A DNA stretch of 64,000 nucleotides, taken from positions 49,736 to 113,735 of the forward strand of contig NZ_ALJC01000114.1 of assembly GCF_000282975.1 (NCBI RefSeq), in the 5' to 3' direction. Position numbers and translations under genes: made by a program. This document shows, piece by piece, positions 44,320 to 52,545 of this stretch (its first letter is position 1; the number at the start of each line of letters is the position of its first letter). The notes under the pieces are model-generated. The model did no database searches and was not told the DNA's origin. It worked only from the letters and a program-made list of their open reading frames with translations. Source of the stretch: Pseudomonas psychrophila HA-4. GTDB taxonomy: Bacteria > Pseudomonadota > Gammaproteobacteria > Pseudomonadales > Pseudomonadaceae.

Positions 44320-44348
44320 TGGGTGGAGAAATCATGTATTCAGGTTCC
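44320..44348 (-). promoter_or_regulatory. hrp box for the hrpA operon, inside the hrpS 3' end
   Basis: The minus strand reads GGAACC-N16-CCACCCA, a perfect consensus. The GGAACC element is within the last codons of hrpS (stop at 44332). The 5' leader of hrpA that follows contains an imperfect hairpin (44292-44318, AATTACTCGC ... GCGAGTTATT). Confidence 0.95.
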
Positions 44349-45285
44349 AGTTTTTTTCATGCGCAGCGCTTTTGCCGCACTTTCCCAGGCTTTTGATGCG
44401 GTGATACAGCGTGCGCCGCGGCACCCCCAACTCCACGCAGGCAGCATCCACACTCTGACCATGGCGCTTGAGTGCCTCCTGGATAAGAATGCGTTCAATC
44501 ACCCGCAATTGCGCCTTTAGGCTGTGGCTTTCTAGGTCTTCATCGGCCTCGACACCCAGCGACGCCAGCCCGAGGGCAAACCGCTTGGCCGCAGACTTTA
44601 ACTCGCGAATATTGCCAGGCCAGGAGTGGCTAAGCAGTGATTGCATCAGCCCGGGCGATAGGGTTTTCTGGCTACGCCCAAGGTCTTGCGCGGCCGAGGC
44701 CACAAAGGTTGAGAATAACGGGAGGATTTCTTCGCGACGCTCGCGCAGGGCAGGCAACTGGATAGTCAGCACGTTGAGGCGAAAATACAGATCGCGGCGA
44801 AATTTGCCTTGCTCCACTAGGTCTGCAAGAGAGCTTTGCGCAGAAGCGATCACACACAAGTCCAGTGGGATTACGGTGGTTGAACCCAAACGCTCAATGG
44901 CCCGCACCTCCAGTACCCGAAGGAGCTTGGCTTGCAGACTCAACGGCATGCTGTCGATTTCATCGAGGTATAGCGTGCCGCCCTGCGCCGCCTCGATGTA
45001 ACCCTTGCGCGATCGATTGGCCCCGGTAAACGCCCCGTTGACCACACCGAACAGCTCACTTTCGGCCAATGATTCTGGAATCGCGGCACAGTTCATGGCG
45101 ACGAAACTGCCTTTGCGTTCGGACAACACGTGAATACGCTGGGCCAGCGTGTCTTTGCCGGTGCCCGTTTCACCTGACAACAGCAAATCGATACCCAGCA
45201 CTGAGGTGCTTTGAGCAATGATCTTTATGTTAGGCGTTTCATGTTCGCTGTCAGACCCGCAATAAAAAAAATCATACACACCCAT
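44332..45285 (-). CDS. hrpS: Sigma-54 enhancer-binding protein HrpS
   Basis: 317 aa. The AAA+ core has Walker A GETGTGKDT (38-46), the sigma-54 contact loop GAFTGA (84-89) and Walker B TLYLDEID (about 104-111), then an RDLYFRLNVLTIQLPALRERR stretch, WPGNIREL and a C-terminal Fis-type helix-turn-helix (AACVELGVPRRTLYHRI). No N-terminal receiver domain, as in HrpS/HrpR. It is closer to HrpS than HrpR (LLSGETGTGKDTxAQRIH). P. syringae needs a HrpR-HrpS pair; only this one gene is here. GGAGG lies 5 nt before the ATG. Confidence 0.92.
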   Translation of the reverse strand: MGVYDFFYCGSDSEHETPNIKIIAQSTSVLGIDLLLSGETGTGKDTLAQRIHVLSERKGSFVAMNCAAIPESLAESELFGVVNGAFTGANRSRKGYIEAAQGGTLYLDEIDSMPLSLQAKLLRVLEVRAIERLGSTTVIPLDLCVIASAQSSLADLVEQGKFRRDLYFRLNVLTIQLPALRERREEILPLFSTFVASAAQDLGRSQKTLSPGLMQSLLSHSWPGNIRELKSAAKRFALGLASLGVEADEDLESHSLKAQLRVIERILIQEALKRHGQSVDAACVELGVPRRTLYHRIKSLGKCGKSAAHEKNWNLNT

Positions 45286-45923
45286 AACTACCTCCCGACC
45301 AACCTGTTTTATTCAGTCCTCGTCCTTAAGGCTGCGCTATAGACATGCAATCACCCCATCACCGTTAGACGGGTTATAAATCGACTGGCAATTTAGTGTG
45401 ATCAAACGTGGGATACAGAGTCCAGAAGAACGCGCATGACACACCGCCGTTCATTCTATTAGGGCGTTAAACGCATTAAACAGACAGAGACACTTATGCC
45501 GAGCACACACGACTATTCCATGGCGTTATGGCTGGGAAACTTACTGTGCCGACGGGTAGTAATAGTGCTAAGAACGCTGCTGTTGCCAAGTCGTATTACT
45601 GCCAGAAACAACGACCCTACGCAGAACCGCAAAGCGGCTGAGATGATCCCGCCTCAGCCCGGTATCAGGGCGCTATAACACAGTCAATTAAACAAGACTT
45701 ACACACAGGCACTGAAAGCAATAGCACGCATTATTGGATCCAACTTAAAGACTAACTGCCACAAGCAGCTAACTTCTGACACCGCAAAGAATACAGTTGA
45801 ATCGCAGACTGTCAATCGCCGTACTTCACATGAAACTGTGAACCCGCCTGCGTTTTTCAGCAAAAAAATCACCCAACTGTTAACCCTTGAATGTAACGCT
45901 TATATGAATAATTAAATCTTCAT
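45286..45923. other. Gene-free spacer upstream of hrpS, AT-rich
   Basis: About 640 nt, more AT-rich than its surroundings. It must contain the hrpS promoter (leftward); I saw no convincing sigma-70 or sigma-54 site. The only open frame of note (45496-45678, 60 codons) has no Shine-Dalgarno or family resemblance. No insertion sequence or repeat was seen. Confidence 0.5.
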
Positions 45924-45952
45924 GGAACTCAATCCGAGCGACTCGCCACTGA
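45924..45952 (+). promoter_or_regulatory. hrp box for the HopX-like effector gene
   Basis: GGAACT-N16-CCACTGA, one mismatch at the last base of the first element, like the hrpK box. It lies about 160 nt before the start of the next rightward gene, giving a long leader of about 150 nt. Confidence 0.85.
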
Positions 45953-46110
45953 TAACTTGCCGCATTCTTTTTTACACAACAAGTTAAGACCCGCTTATCA
46001 AGTGTTTGATAAAAGAACGGTGCCCGATGCGTACGTTGTTCACGCCATAAACATTATTTACGCGCTGCCGCGCTGTCACGAACCTCCCTCACTGTGCGAA
46101 CGAGATAACC

Positions 46111-47487
46111 ATGCCTCTGACAACCCAAAGCCTCCCGTTTCTCGGCAGTCCTGACCTGTACAACAGCGGCGACCCCGACCATCGTGTGCCGATTTACCAC
46201 GTGTTAAGTCACCCCGCCATTGCGTCGGTCAGCTCACGGCACAACGTGCGTGTGAAGCACGTGTCAGCCGGGCAAATGGATGCCTTGCTCGTTGCCAATC
46301 AAGCGATCGATGACACGTGGAAAATCCTTAATAGAGGGTCGGGCAATCAGCAACGGCATCTGATTAGCACCGAAGGTGACTCGTTCAAACGCACGATTCT
46401 GGCGCGGGCAGACTACCAACAGCATCAGCAGGATTGGCCAGGCATCGCCCGCACAGCGGCGCGCTTTGAAGCCGGTAACTGCGGCGAAATGGCCGCTGTC
46501 TGCGCGTTGCTCTGCGCAAGCTCAGGGATCAATCAGCCCGTCTCGGTACTGAGTTCAAAGATTCACGACCACGCGGTCGCGCAAATTGGCGACCCTCGTG
46601 TGAGCGATAAAACCGTGATCGTCGATGCCTGGCCAGAGTTCGGGCGCGCCATTCGCACCAAGGACTTCACTTTGCTAGGCCCACAACCTGACGTCCAGCA
46701 CACCTATCTACCGCAATATGCGGCGCCGCAAGAGCGCACCCGGTTGCTGTACGACAGCAAAGTCAGTCAGAAAGAAATCGACAAAGACTTCGCCACGCTT
46801 TATCCCAACAGCCCCAAAGACGGCAAAAAGCTGCTCAACGAGCTGTTGCTGACGGCCCCTACCTACGCTCAACAACACGGCGCCAAAAACTTGGGCTTGC
46901 GTTACCAAGGCGAGGACAGCGTGGGCCGGTCCCATCAAGTGGACCTCAACCTGTCTGAGGCACAGTTCAAGCAACGCCTGATTCAGTTGGGTATCAACCC
47001 GAAAAACGGCAAACCGACACCCGGTAATCGTCGTCCGCACACGTCGGCCATGGAGAGCCTCAAGCACGCACTGGGGCTCGGCCGCGCGCGTACTCGCTCA
47101 ATGAGCGCCGCACCGCCGCCGATTACGGTGGCCTGGCAACCTACCCCGCCAGCCCTGCCGCCACTGTATTCAATGCACCCTGGCCCTGAACCGACGTGGC
47201 ACGCAGCAGCGCCTGCCCCCGCCGCAACGTATGTGCGGCCACGGCATGCGTCCATGACCGCCCCGCCTCCAGCTCTGGCGCCAAGGGAGGTCCGCGGGAG
47301 GGCGCCAACAAGCCGCCGAGACCGGCCGGCCACCGCCGACTCACACGTGCGCAATGAGGCCGAGGCTTCACGCACGCGTCGGTATGCGTCGAGAGACGGG
47401 CATCGCATGGCCACGCAAACGCGCCGGGAACATGCTGACTCGTTCATTCTCACGATGCGACGCTTGCACAGCCGGGACCCGGCTTAA
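46111..47487 (+). CDS. Putative type III effector with HopX-like Cys-His-Asp core
   Basis: 458 aa. The core spans about 118-175: AGNCGEMA (C124), KIHDHAVAQIGD (H154) and VIVDAWPEFG (D172). P. syringae HopX1 has the same three blocks in the same order (AGNCGEHA, EDHVWAE, VMDPW), the triad of a transglutaminase/papain-like fold. Outside these blocks I see no similarity; HopX1 is about 380 aa with its core further in. Residues about 305-458 are a Pro/Ala/Arg-rich tail, probably disordered. Behind a hrp box and convergent with a chaperone gene. Family membership is likely for the fold, unproven for HopX; catalytic activity is inferred. Confidence 0.75.
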   Translation: MPLTTQSLPFLGSPDLYNSGDPDHRVPIYHVLSHPAIASVSSRHNVRVKHVSAGQMDALLVANQAIDDTWKILNRGSGNQQRHLISTEGDSFKRTILARADYQQHQQDWPGIARTAARFEAGNCGEMAAVCALLCASSGINQPVSVLSSKIHDHAVAQIGDPRVSDKTVIVDAWPEFGRAIRTKDFTLLGPQPDVQHTYLPQYAAPQERTRLLYDSKVSQKEIDKDFATLYPNSPKDGKKLLNELLLTAPTYAQQHGAKNLGLRYQGEDSVGRSHQVDLNLSEAQFKQRLIQLGINPKNGKPTPGNRRPHTSAMESLKHALGLGRARTRSMSAAPPPITVAWQPTPPALPPLYSMHPGPEPTWHAAAPAPAATYVRPRHASMTAPPPALAPREVRGRAPTSRRDRPATADSHVRNEAEASRTRRYASRDGHRMATQTRREHADSFILTMRRLHSRDPA

Positions 47488-47498
47488 GGGGACTAACG

Positions 47499-47939
47499 CT
47501 AGCGCGGTAATCGGCTGTCGGTACGTTTGGCAGGCGCCTGCAGCGGGCTTGCCAACCAATCACGCATTTTTTGCGCCTGCTCGATATAGCGCTCAAACAG
47601 ACGTTGCAGGGCCGTGCTGTCGAGCATCACAAAGGGTTGGCGTGCCCACAGGATGACCTTTTTCTGCTCAACGATAGCGCCCGTCAAAATCGGCGGGTGC
47701 TCAAGCCCCAACACATTGGTTTGCAGGAGGATGCCCAAGGTGTACGGGTCGTCGAAACGCTCAGCGCTAATGGGCAACAGACAACTGACCGTCAGAAAGT
47801 CAGATGGCGACTCACTGAATTCCACCCTCAGGTCATCGTGCAGGGTCATGACGTAGCTCGTGCTGTCGTCCAGACGGCGGGTATCAAGGTTCATTGCCCG
47901 GAAAACCGGGAGCAGGATTTGCTTCAAGCGACTTGGCAC
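47499..47939 (-). CDS. CesT-family type III chaperone
   Basis: 146 aa from GTG at 47939, 7 nt after GGAG. It has the class I chaperone pattern: N-terminal helix (LKQILLPVFRAMNLDTRRLD), beta strands (SYVMTLHDDLRVEFSESPSDFLTVSCLLPIS), LLQTNVLGLEHPPILTGAIVEQKKVILWARQP and a C-terminal helix (LQRLFERYIEQAQKMRDWL). This is near the DspF/ShcE-type subgroup. It ends 11 nt from the convergent effector gene, which is its most likely client, and has its own perfect hrp box. Confidence 0.85.
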   Translation of the reverse strand: MPSRLKQILLPVFRAMNLDTRRLDDSTSYVMTLHDDLRVEFSESPSDFLTVSCLLPISAERFDDPYTLGILLQTNVLGLEHPPILTGAIVEQKKVILWARQPFVMLDSTALQRLFERYIEQAQKMRDWLASPLQAPAKRTDSRLPR

Positions 47940-47978
47940 AGTTGAGCTCCAGGGCAGCGGGATTGTTCAGCCATACAG

Positions 47979-48006
47979 TCAGTGGCTGTCAAGGCCGCCA
48001 GGTTCC
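47979..48006 (-). promoter_or_regulatory. hrp box for the chaperone gene
   Basis: The minus strand reads GGAACC-N15-CCACTGA, a perfect consensus, 40 nt before the GTG. It ends 6 nt from the stop of the SLT lipoprotein gene, so it marks the right-hand edge of the HrpL regulon in this window. Confidence 0.93.
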
Positions 48007-48012
48007 CTGGTA

Positions 48013-48624
48013 TCAGAAAAACCAGAACGAGCGGCGGCCTTTCTCCAGCTCATCACGGCACTGGTTCAGTTGCGCACCATAGGTTTGCGATTGCTGCTGG
48101 ACTTTATTCGCCACCTGCATCAGCCAGGGTTTGGCGCGGTAGGTGTTGCGACTGTAACCACCTCGCCCTTCGTGGTACGCCAGATACTGGTTATACGCGT
48201 CCCACTTGGAAATCCCCAACTGCTGCTGGGTGCCCGCTGTGTACCAGCCAATAAACATGATGGCATCGGCATAGTTATCGCGAGAGCCTGAGCTGCCCAT
48301 GCTTGTTTCAAAGTCTTTCCAAGCAGGAGGTTGAGCTTGTGCGTACCCGTAGGACGGGCTGACCCGGCCCCACGGGATAACCCACAAGAGGTATGCGCGG
48401 GGCGGAAGGGCATCGGCAACAAAGCTGCTTTCTTGCTTCATGATCGCCATCGCCACGTTAGGCGGCGTGCCCCAGCGACTCTGCATCGCCACCGAGTCCT
48501 TGTACCAGGCCGGGTATTGGCGATAGATGTTACAGAGGTTGTTTGGGTCCCTGGGCGGGGCTGTCGTGCACCCGGTCAACGCCACCAGAGTTATCGCTAA
48601 CGCACAGAGTGGTAGGTGTTTCAT
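48013..48624 (-). CDS. SLT-domain lipoprotein
   Basis: 203 aa. Lipobox LTGC near residue 19 makes it an outer-membrane lipoprotein by prediction. The SLT-like core has MKQESSF (catalytic-type Glu), SYGYAQAQPPAW and NQYLAYHEGRGGY. It may trim peptidoglycan. It is not preceded by a hrp box and looks like a general Pseudomonas lipoprotein rather than HrpH, but it lies inside the rne-murB gap with the T3SS genes, so it could be part of the insertion or an older neighbour of murB. Confidence 0.85.
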   Translation of the reverse strand: MKHLPLCALAITLVALTGCTTAPPRDPNNLCNIYRQYPAWYKDSVAMQSRWGTPPNVAMAIMKQESSFVADALPPRAYLLWVIPWGRVSPSYGYAQAQPPAWKDFETSMGSSGSRDNYADAIMFIGWYTAGTQQQLGISKWDAYNQYLAYHEGRGGYSRNTYRAKPWLMQVANKVQQQSQTYGAQLNQCRDELEKGRRSFWFF

Positions 48625-48668
48625 TAATCATCCCGTGGGCGTGAATACTGCAAGCTGGGCGCAACCCC

Positions 48669-49688
48669 TTAATAGACGTTGGGTTCCATCTCCAACTGCA
48701 CTGCAAACCGTTGTGCAATATCAGCTTGAATCCGCTGCGCCAGGGCCAGCAACTCTAGGCCTGTGGCCGAGCCATAGTTCACCAGTACCAGCGACTGCAA
48801 ACGATGAACGCCAGCATCCCGTTCACGAAAGCCTTTCCAGCCTGCCGCTTCAATCAACCAGCCTGCCGCCAGCTTGACCTGACCATCTGCCTGCGGGTAG
48901 CCAATCAATTCAGGGTGCGTGCGCTTTAACTCGGCGGCCAACACTGCCGAGACCAGCGGGTTTTTAAAGAAACTTCCGGCATTGCCCAGCACCGCCGGGT
49001 CCGGCAATTTTTCGCTGCGAATACTGCTGATCGCGCGACTCACATCACTGGCCGTCGGCTGTTCGATGCCCTGCTCGGTCAGACGCTGACGCACGGGACC
49101 GTATTCCAGATGCAAGCGCGCCACACGGCTCAGGGCAAATCTCACCCGCAGAATTAGCCAGCGTCCCGGCTGTTGCTTGAAGACGCTGTCACGGTAGCCA
49201 AATGAGCATTGCGCCAAGGTGAAATCACGCAGTTCACCGGTTTGCCGATCCAGTGCCGTCAGACCAGCAAAGACGTCTTTGATCTCAACACCATAAGCAC
49301 CAATGTTCTGCATGGGCGCAGCGCCCACCGTGCCGGGGATCAAGCTCAGGTTTTCAAGGCCAGACATGCCTTGCGCCAAGGTCCACAACACAAAAGCGTG
49401 CCAGACCTCCCCCGCTTCGGCTTCAACCACAACCCGCTCGCCATCATCCTCAAGCACACGAATGCCGCGACTGGCCATGCGCAACACCAATGCGTGAACA
49501 TCGCCAGTGAGCAACAAATTGCTGCCGCCACCGATGACTAACAACGGCAGCTGATGATCGACTGCATACTGCAACGCTTCGCGCACGTGCGAGTCAGTAT
49601 GTGCCTCGGCAAACAGGCTCGCCCGTACATCCACGCCAAAGCTGTTGAACGGCTTCAGTGACGCATCAACCTGCAACTGCACACTCAT
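48669..49688 (-). CDS. murB: UDP-N-acetylenolpyruvoylglucosamine reductase
   Basis: 339 aa FAD enzyme of cell-wall precursor synthesis. Visible are the FAD/pyrophosphate motif LLVIGGGSNLLLTGD, the ENLSLIPGTVGAAPMQNIGAYGVEI stretch, LGNAGSFFKNPLVS (catalytic Ser) and AAGWLIEAAGWKG. Its start overlaps the phosphatase gene by 4 nt. In P. aeruginosa it is adjacent to rne; here the T3SS island lies between. Confidence 0.97.
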   Translation of the reverse strand: MSVQLQVDASLKPFNSFGVDVRASLFAEAHTDSHVREALQYAVDHQLPLLVIGGGSNLLLTGDVHALVLRMASRGIRVLEDDGERVVVEAEAGEVWHAFVLWTLAQGMSGLENLSLIPGTVGAAPMQNIGAYGVEIKDVFAGLTALDRQTGELRDFTLAQCSFGYRDSVFKQQPGRWLILRVRFALSRVARLHLEYGPVRQRLTEQGIEQPTASDVSRAISSIRSEKLPDPAVLGNAGSFFKNPLVSAVLAAELKRTHPELIGYPQADGQVKLAAGWLIEAAGWKGFRERDAGVHRLQSLVLVNYGSATGLELLALAQRIQADIAQRFAVQLEMEPNVY

Positions 49689-50149
49689 AAACGTCCCTTC
49701 AACTCAATCACCAGCAGGTCGCAGGCACGCTCGACCAGATCCAGCACTTCTTCAAAGCCCTGCTCGCCGTCGTAGTAAGGGTCAGGGACTTCATCTTTGA
49801 CCGCCGCATAACGCCGCAAAAACAAATCAAGCTCAGCCTTGGCCCCTGCTGGCTGCAAGGCCTTGAGATCGCGAAAGTTGCTCTTGTCCATCGCCAGAAT
49901 CAGGTCGTAGTGATTGAAGTCGGCAGCGCCGACTTGCTGCGCACGTTGCGCCGACAAGTCATAACCTCGCTCTTTGGCCGCCCGCTGGCTGCGCACGTCA
50001 GGCGCTTCGCCCGCATGCCAACCGCCTGTCCCGGCAGAGGCCACCTCAATGCGCTCAGCTAAGCCTGCATCGCGCAATTTTTGGCGCAACACGCCTTCTG
50101 CGGTGGGTGATCGGCAAATATTGCCTAGGCAAACAAACAGAACCCGCAT
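49685..50149 (-). CDS. Low molecular weight protein-tyrosine phosphatase
   Basis: 154 aa. The P-loop VCLGNICRSPTAE at the N-terminus is the C(X)4-5RS active site in its LMW-PTP form, and the general-acid Asp is in VPDPYYDG. The substrate is unknown; homologues beside polysaccharide genes act on tyrosine kinases, but here it is only a conserved neighbour of murB and kdsB. Overlaps both. Confidence 0.94.
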   Translation of the reverse strand: MRVLFVCLGNICRSPTAEGVLRQKLRDAGLAERIEVASAGTGGWHAGEAPDVRSQRAAKERGYDLSAQRAQQVGAADFNHYDLILAMDKSNFRDLKALQPAGAKAELDLFLRRYAAVKDEVPDPYYDGEQGFEEVLDLVERACDLLVIELKGRL

Positions 50150-50913
50150 TACCCCTCCAGCAAACGCCGAACGCGTTCAAGGTCTTCAACGGTATCAACA
50201 CCGGCTGGCGGCGCTTCGAGCACATCGGCAACGTGAATCCGCACACCATGCCAAAGGGCGCGCAACTGCTCAAGACGCTCGGTGTTTTCGAGCCAGCACG
50301 GGCCCCAACTGACGAAGTCATGCAAAAAGCCTGCACGGTAGGCGTAGATGCCAATGTGGCGACGGTAAGGCACACCGGCCGGGAGTACGTCCGGCTGCTG
50401 GGCAAAGTCATCGCGAGCCCACGGCAATGTGGCACGGCTGAACGTCAGCGCCAGCCCGTTGGTATCGCTGACCACCTTGACCACGTTCGGGTTAAACAGT
50501 TGCTCGACGTCTTCAATCGGCTCAGCCAGAGTGGCCATGCTTGCTTCGCTGTGCGCGGCCAGGTTGATTGCCACCTGATCGATCACCCGCGGCGGGATCA
50601 GCGGTTCGTCACCCTGGACATTGACCACGATGGCATCGCTGGCCAAGCCCAGTTGCGTGGCGACCTCGGCCAGGCGATCGGTGCCCGATTCATGGTCAGT
50701 TCGGGTCATCACGACTTCGGCGCCAAACGCCTTGCAGGCCTCAACAATGCGCGCATCGTCGGTGGCAACCACCACCCGCTGCGCACTGCTTTTACAGGCC
50801 TGTTCCCAGACGTGCTGGACCATCGGCTTACCGGCAATCATTTGCAGCGGTTTGCCAGGCAAGCGGGTCGAGGCAAAGCGCGATGGAATCACCACTGTAA
50901 AAACCGGAATCAT
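50149..50913 (-). CDS. kdsB: CMP-KDO synthetase
   Basis: 254 aa. It activates KDO with CTP for lipopolysaccharide inner-core synthesis. The N-terminal VVIPSRFASTRLPGKPL is the nucleotidyltransferase signature, with VVVATDD and VNVQGDEPLIPP (metal-binding Asp) following. Single-base overlap with the phosphatase gene and overlap with the Trm112-like gene show one operon. Confidence 0.97.
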   Translation of the reverse strand: MIPVFTVVIPSRFASTRLPGKPLQMIAGKPMVQHVWEQACKSSAQRVVVATDDARIVEACKAFGAEVVMTRTDHESGTDRLAEVATQLGLASDAIVVNVQGDEPLIPPRVIDQVAINLAAHSEASMATLAEPIEDVEQLFNPNVVKVVSDTNGLALTFSRATLPWARDDFAQQPDVLPAGVPYRRHIGIYAYRAGFLHDFVSWGPCWLENTERLEQLRALWHGVRIHVADVLEAPPAGVDTVEDLERVRRLLEG

Positions 50914-51095
50914 TTATCCAGACGCTCATCAGTGCTCAGGGTACGGGCTTCGGTTTCCAGCATAACCGGTATGCCATCACGGATCGGATAGGCCAGACCG
51001 GCCCCCTTGCTGATCAGTTCGGTTTTGTCGGCGCTGAGTTTTAGCGGGCCTTTGCACACGGGGCAAGCGAGGATATCGAGCAGTTTGGTGTCCAT
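50910..51095 (-). CDS. Trm112-like zinc-finger protein (UPF0434/YcaR)
   Basis: 61 aa, MDTKLLDILACPVCKGPL start with a CPxCxG motif; one Cys pair only. The family lies between lpxK and kdsB in gammaproteobacteria and resembles the methyltransferase partner Trm112. Function in bacteria is not settled. Confidence 0.93.
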   Translation of the reverse strand: MDTKLLDILACPVCKGPLKLSADKTELISKGAGLAYPIRDGIPVMLETEARTLSTDERLDK

Positions 51096-51121
51096 AAGGG
51101 TTCCCTGAGATTAAAGATGAA

Positions 51122-52117
51122 TTAGGGCAAAAGACGCTGTAACTGTTGATCTAGCCAAAGGGCAAATACCTCTGACGGAACAGCGTCTACCGCCAGGTAC
51201 CACCAGTTCGGTGACGCAAAGTCGCGGCACTTCACGGCGTCCTTTTCGGTCATGACCAGTGGCAGTGACGGCGTAAAATTCAAGACCTCGGCGCTGTAGG
51301 CCGCATGGTCTGCGAAAGCGTGGGCAACTGGCCGCCAGTGTAGCGCTTCAAGGGTAGTGAAGAAACGCTGCGGATTGCCGATCCCAGCCACCGCGTGCAG
51401 GGCTTGGCCAGGCGCAAAAAAGTCCAGCGGCTGGCGTTCACCGCTGCGCAAATTGATTAGCGCAGTGGGTTGCAACTTAAACCCAAAACCTGCCTGGGGG
51501 TCGCTGTGTGCGCCGTTATACAACACCGCATCGACGCTTTCTAAACGCTCGGCGGGCTCACGTAACGGCCCGGCAGGCAGGCAATGGCCGTTGCCCAAGC
51601 CTCTGGCGTTGTCGATCAACACCAGCTCTAGGTCGCGGGCCAGCCGATAATGCTGCAAGCCATCGTCAGACAGAATCAGGTCCAGCGGTTCACTGGCCAG
51701 CAAGGCTTTAACCGCACGGCTGCGATCCGGGTCAATCATCAACGGCACACCGGTGCGCTGCACGATCAGCAAAGGCTCATCACCCGCCTGTGCAGCGCTT
51801 TGCTGCGCCGTGACGCGCCAGGGAAAGGTTGGCGGCTTAGCACCATAACCACGGCTCACCACGCCGACCCGCAGCCCCCGACGCTGACAGTGTTCGATCA
51901 GCCATAAAATCAATGGCGTTTTTCCGGTGCCACCCACGGTGATGTTGCCGACCACAATCAGCGGCACAGGCGGACGATAAATCTCGCCTTCTCCCGCCAC
52001 AAATCGTGCACGCTTGCGTTCAACCACACGCCTATACAGGCATTCCAGAGGCCTCAACAAAGTGAGGAGCGGGTGGCCGGTGTACCAGGCACGCAACAAA
52101 CGATCGGACATGGCCAT
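51122..52117 (-). CDS. lpxK: Tetraacyldisaccharide 4'-kinase
   Basis: 331 aa. It phosphorylates the lipid A precursor at the inner membrane. The P-loop VGNITVGGTGKTPL is followed by the VSRGYG motif, PDRSRA and LSDDGLQHYRLARDLELVLID. The stop of exbD overlaps its start by one base, so the exbB-exbD-lpxK genes are transcribed together as usual. Confidence 0.96.
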   Translation of the reverse strand: MAMSDRLLRAWYTGHPLLTLLRPLECLYRRVVERKRARFVAGEGEIYRPPVPLIVVGNITVGGTGKTPLILWLIEHCQRRGLRVGVVSRGYGAKPPTFPWRVTAQQSAAQAGDEPLLIVQRTGVPLMIDPDRSRAVKALLASEPLDLILSDDGLQHYRLARDLELVLIDNARGLGNGHCLPAGPLREPAERLESVDAVLYNGAHSDPQAGFGFKLQPTALINLRSGERQPLDFFAPGQALHAVAGIGNPQRFFTTLEALHWRPVAHAFADHAAYSAEVLNFTPSLPLVMTEKDAVKCRDFASPNWWYLAVDAVPSEVFALWLDQQLQRLLP

Positions 52118-52545
52118 CAGGGAGTCGCCTGCGTCTCAACAGTGGTCATGCGCAAATGGCTAAACCCGAGCTTGCCGGCTGCGTCCATCGCCGTGATAAC
52201 GAACTGATGCTGCGCCTTGCCGTCTGCACTGATCGACACCGCCAAGCTGGTGTCACCACCCGAGGCGGTGCGCAAAGCATCCATCAAGCTGGCCAAATCG
52301 TTTTTCGGCAACAGCTGATTGTTCACCGAGAACACCCCGTTGGCACTGATGGCGATGTCCAGCAGCTTGGTGTTCTGGTCCTCGCTTGGCGTGCCGCTGA
52401 CGGCCTCAGGTAAATCGACGCGCAGCTGCGTTTCGCGGGTAAAGGTGGTGGTCACGACGAAGAACAGCAGCAGGATAAACACCACATCGATCAGCGACGC
52501 GAGGTTAATGTCGACCGTTTCTCGTGGCTTGCGGCGAAACTTCAC
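52117..52545 (-). CDS. exbD: ExbD/TolR-family biopolymer transport protein
   Basis: 142 aa. One N-terminal transmembrane helix (LIDVVFILLLFFVVTTTF) contains the conserved Asp that carries protons, followed by a periplasmic domain. With ExbB it forms a proton-driven motor for TonB-like energy transfer. In this position (before lpxK) the pair is a second copy in Pseudomonas, distinct from tolQR. Confidence 0.94.
   Translation of the reverse strand: MKFRRKPRETVDINLASLIDVVFILLLFFVVTTTFTRETQLRVDLPEAVSGTPSEDQNTKLLDIAISANGVFSVNNQLLPKNDLASLMDALRTASGGDTSLAVSISADGKAQHQFVITAMDAAGKLGFSHLRMTTVETQATP

Noticed and set aside
45496..45678. 60-codon frame in the hrpS upstream spacer
   Set aside because: No ribosome binding site, no resemblance, no hrp box at a sensible distance; probably chance.
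48013..48624. SLT lipoprotein as the T3SS transglycosylase HrpH
   Set aside because: It has a lipobox, no hrp box and a general Pseudomonas look; the better HrpH/HopP1 candidate with a harpin-like N-terminus is at 21335-22267.
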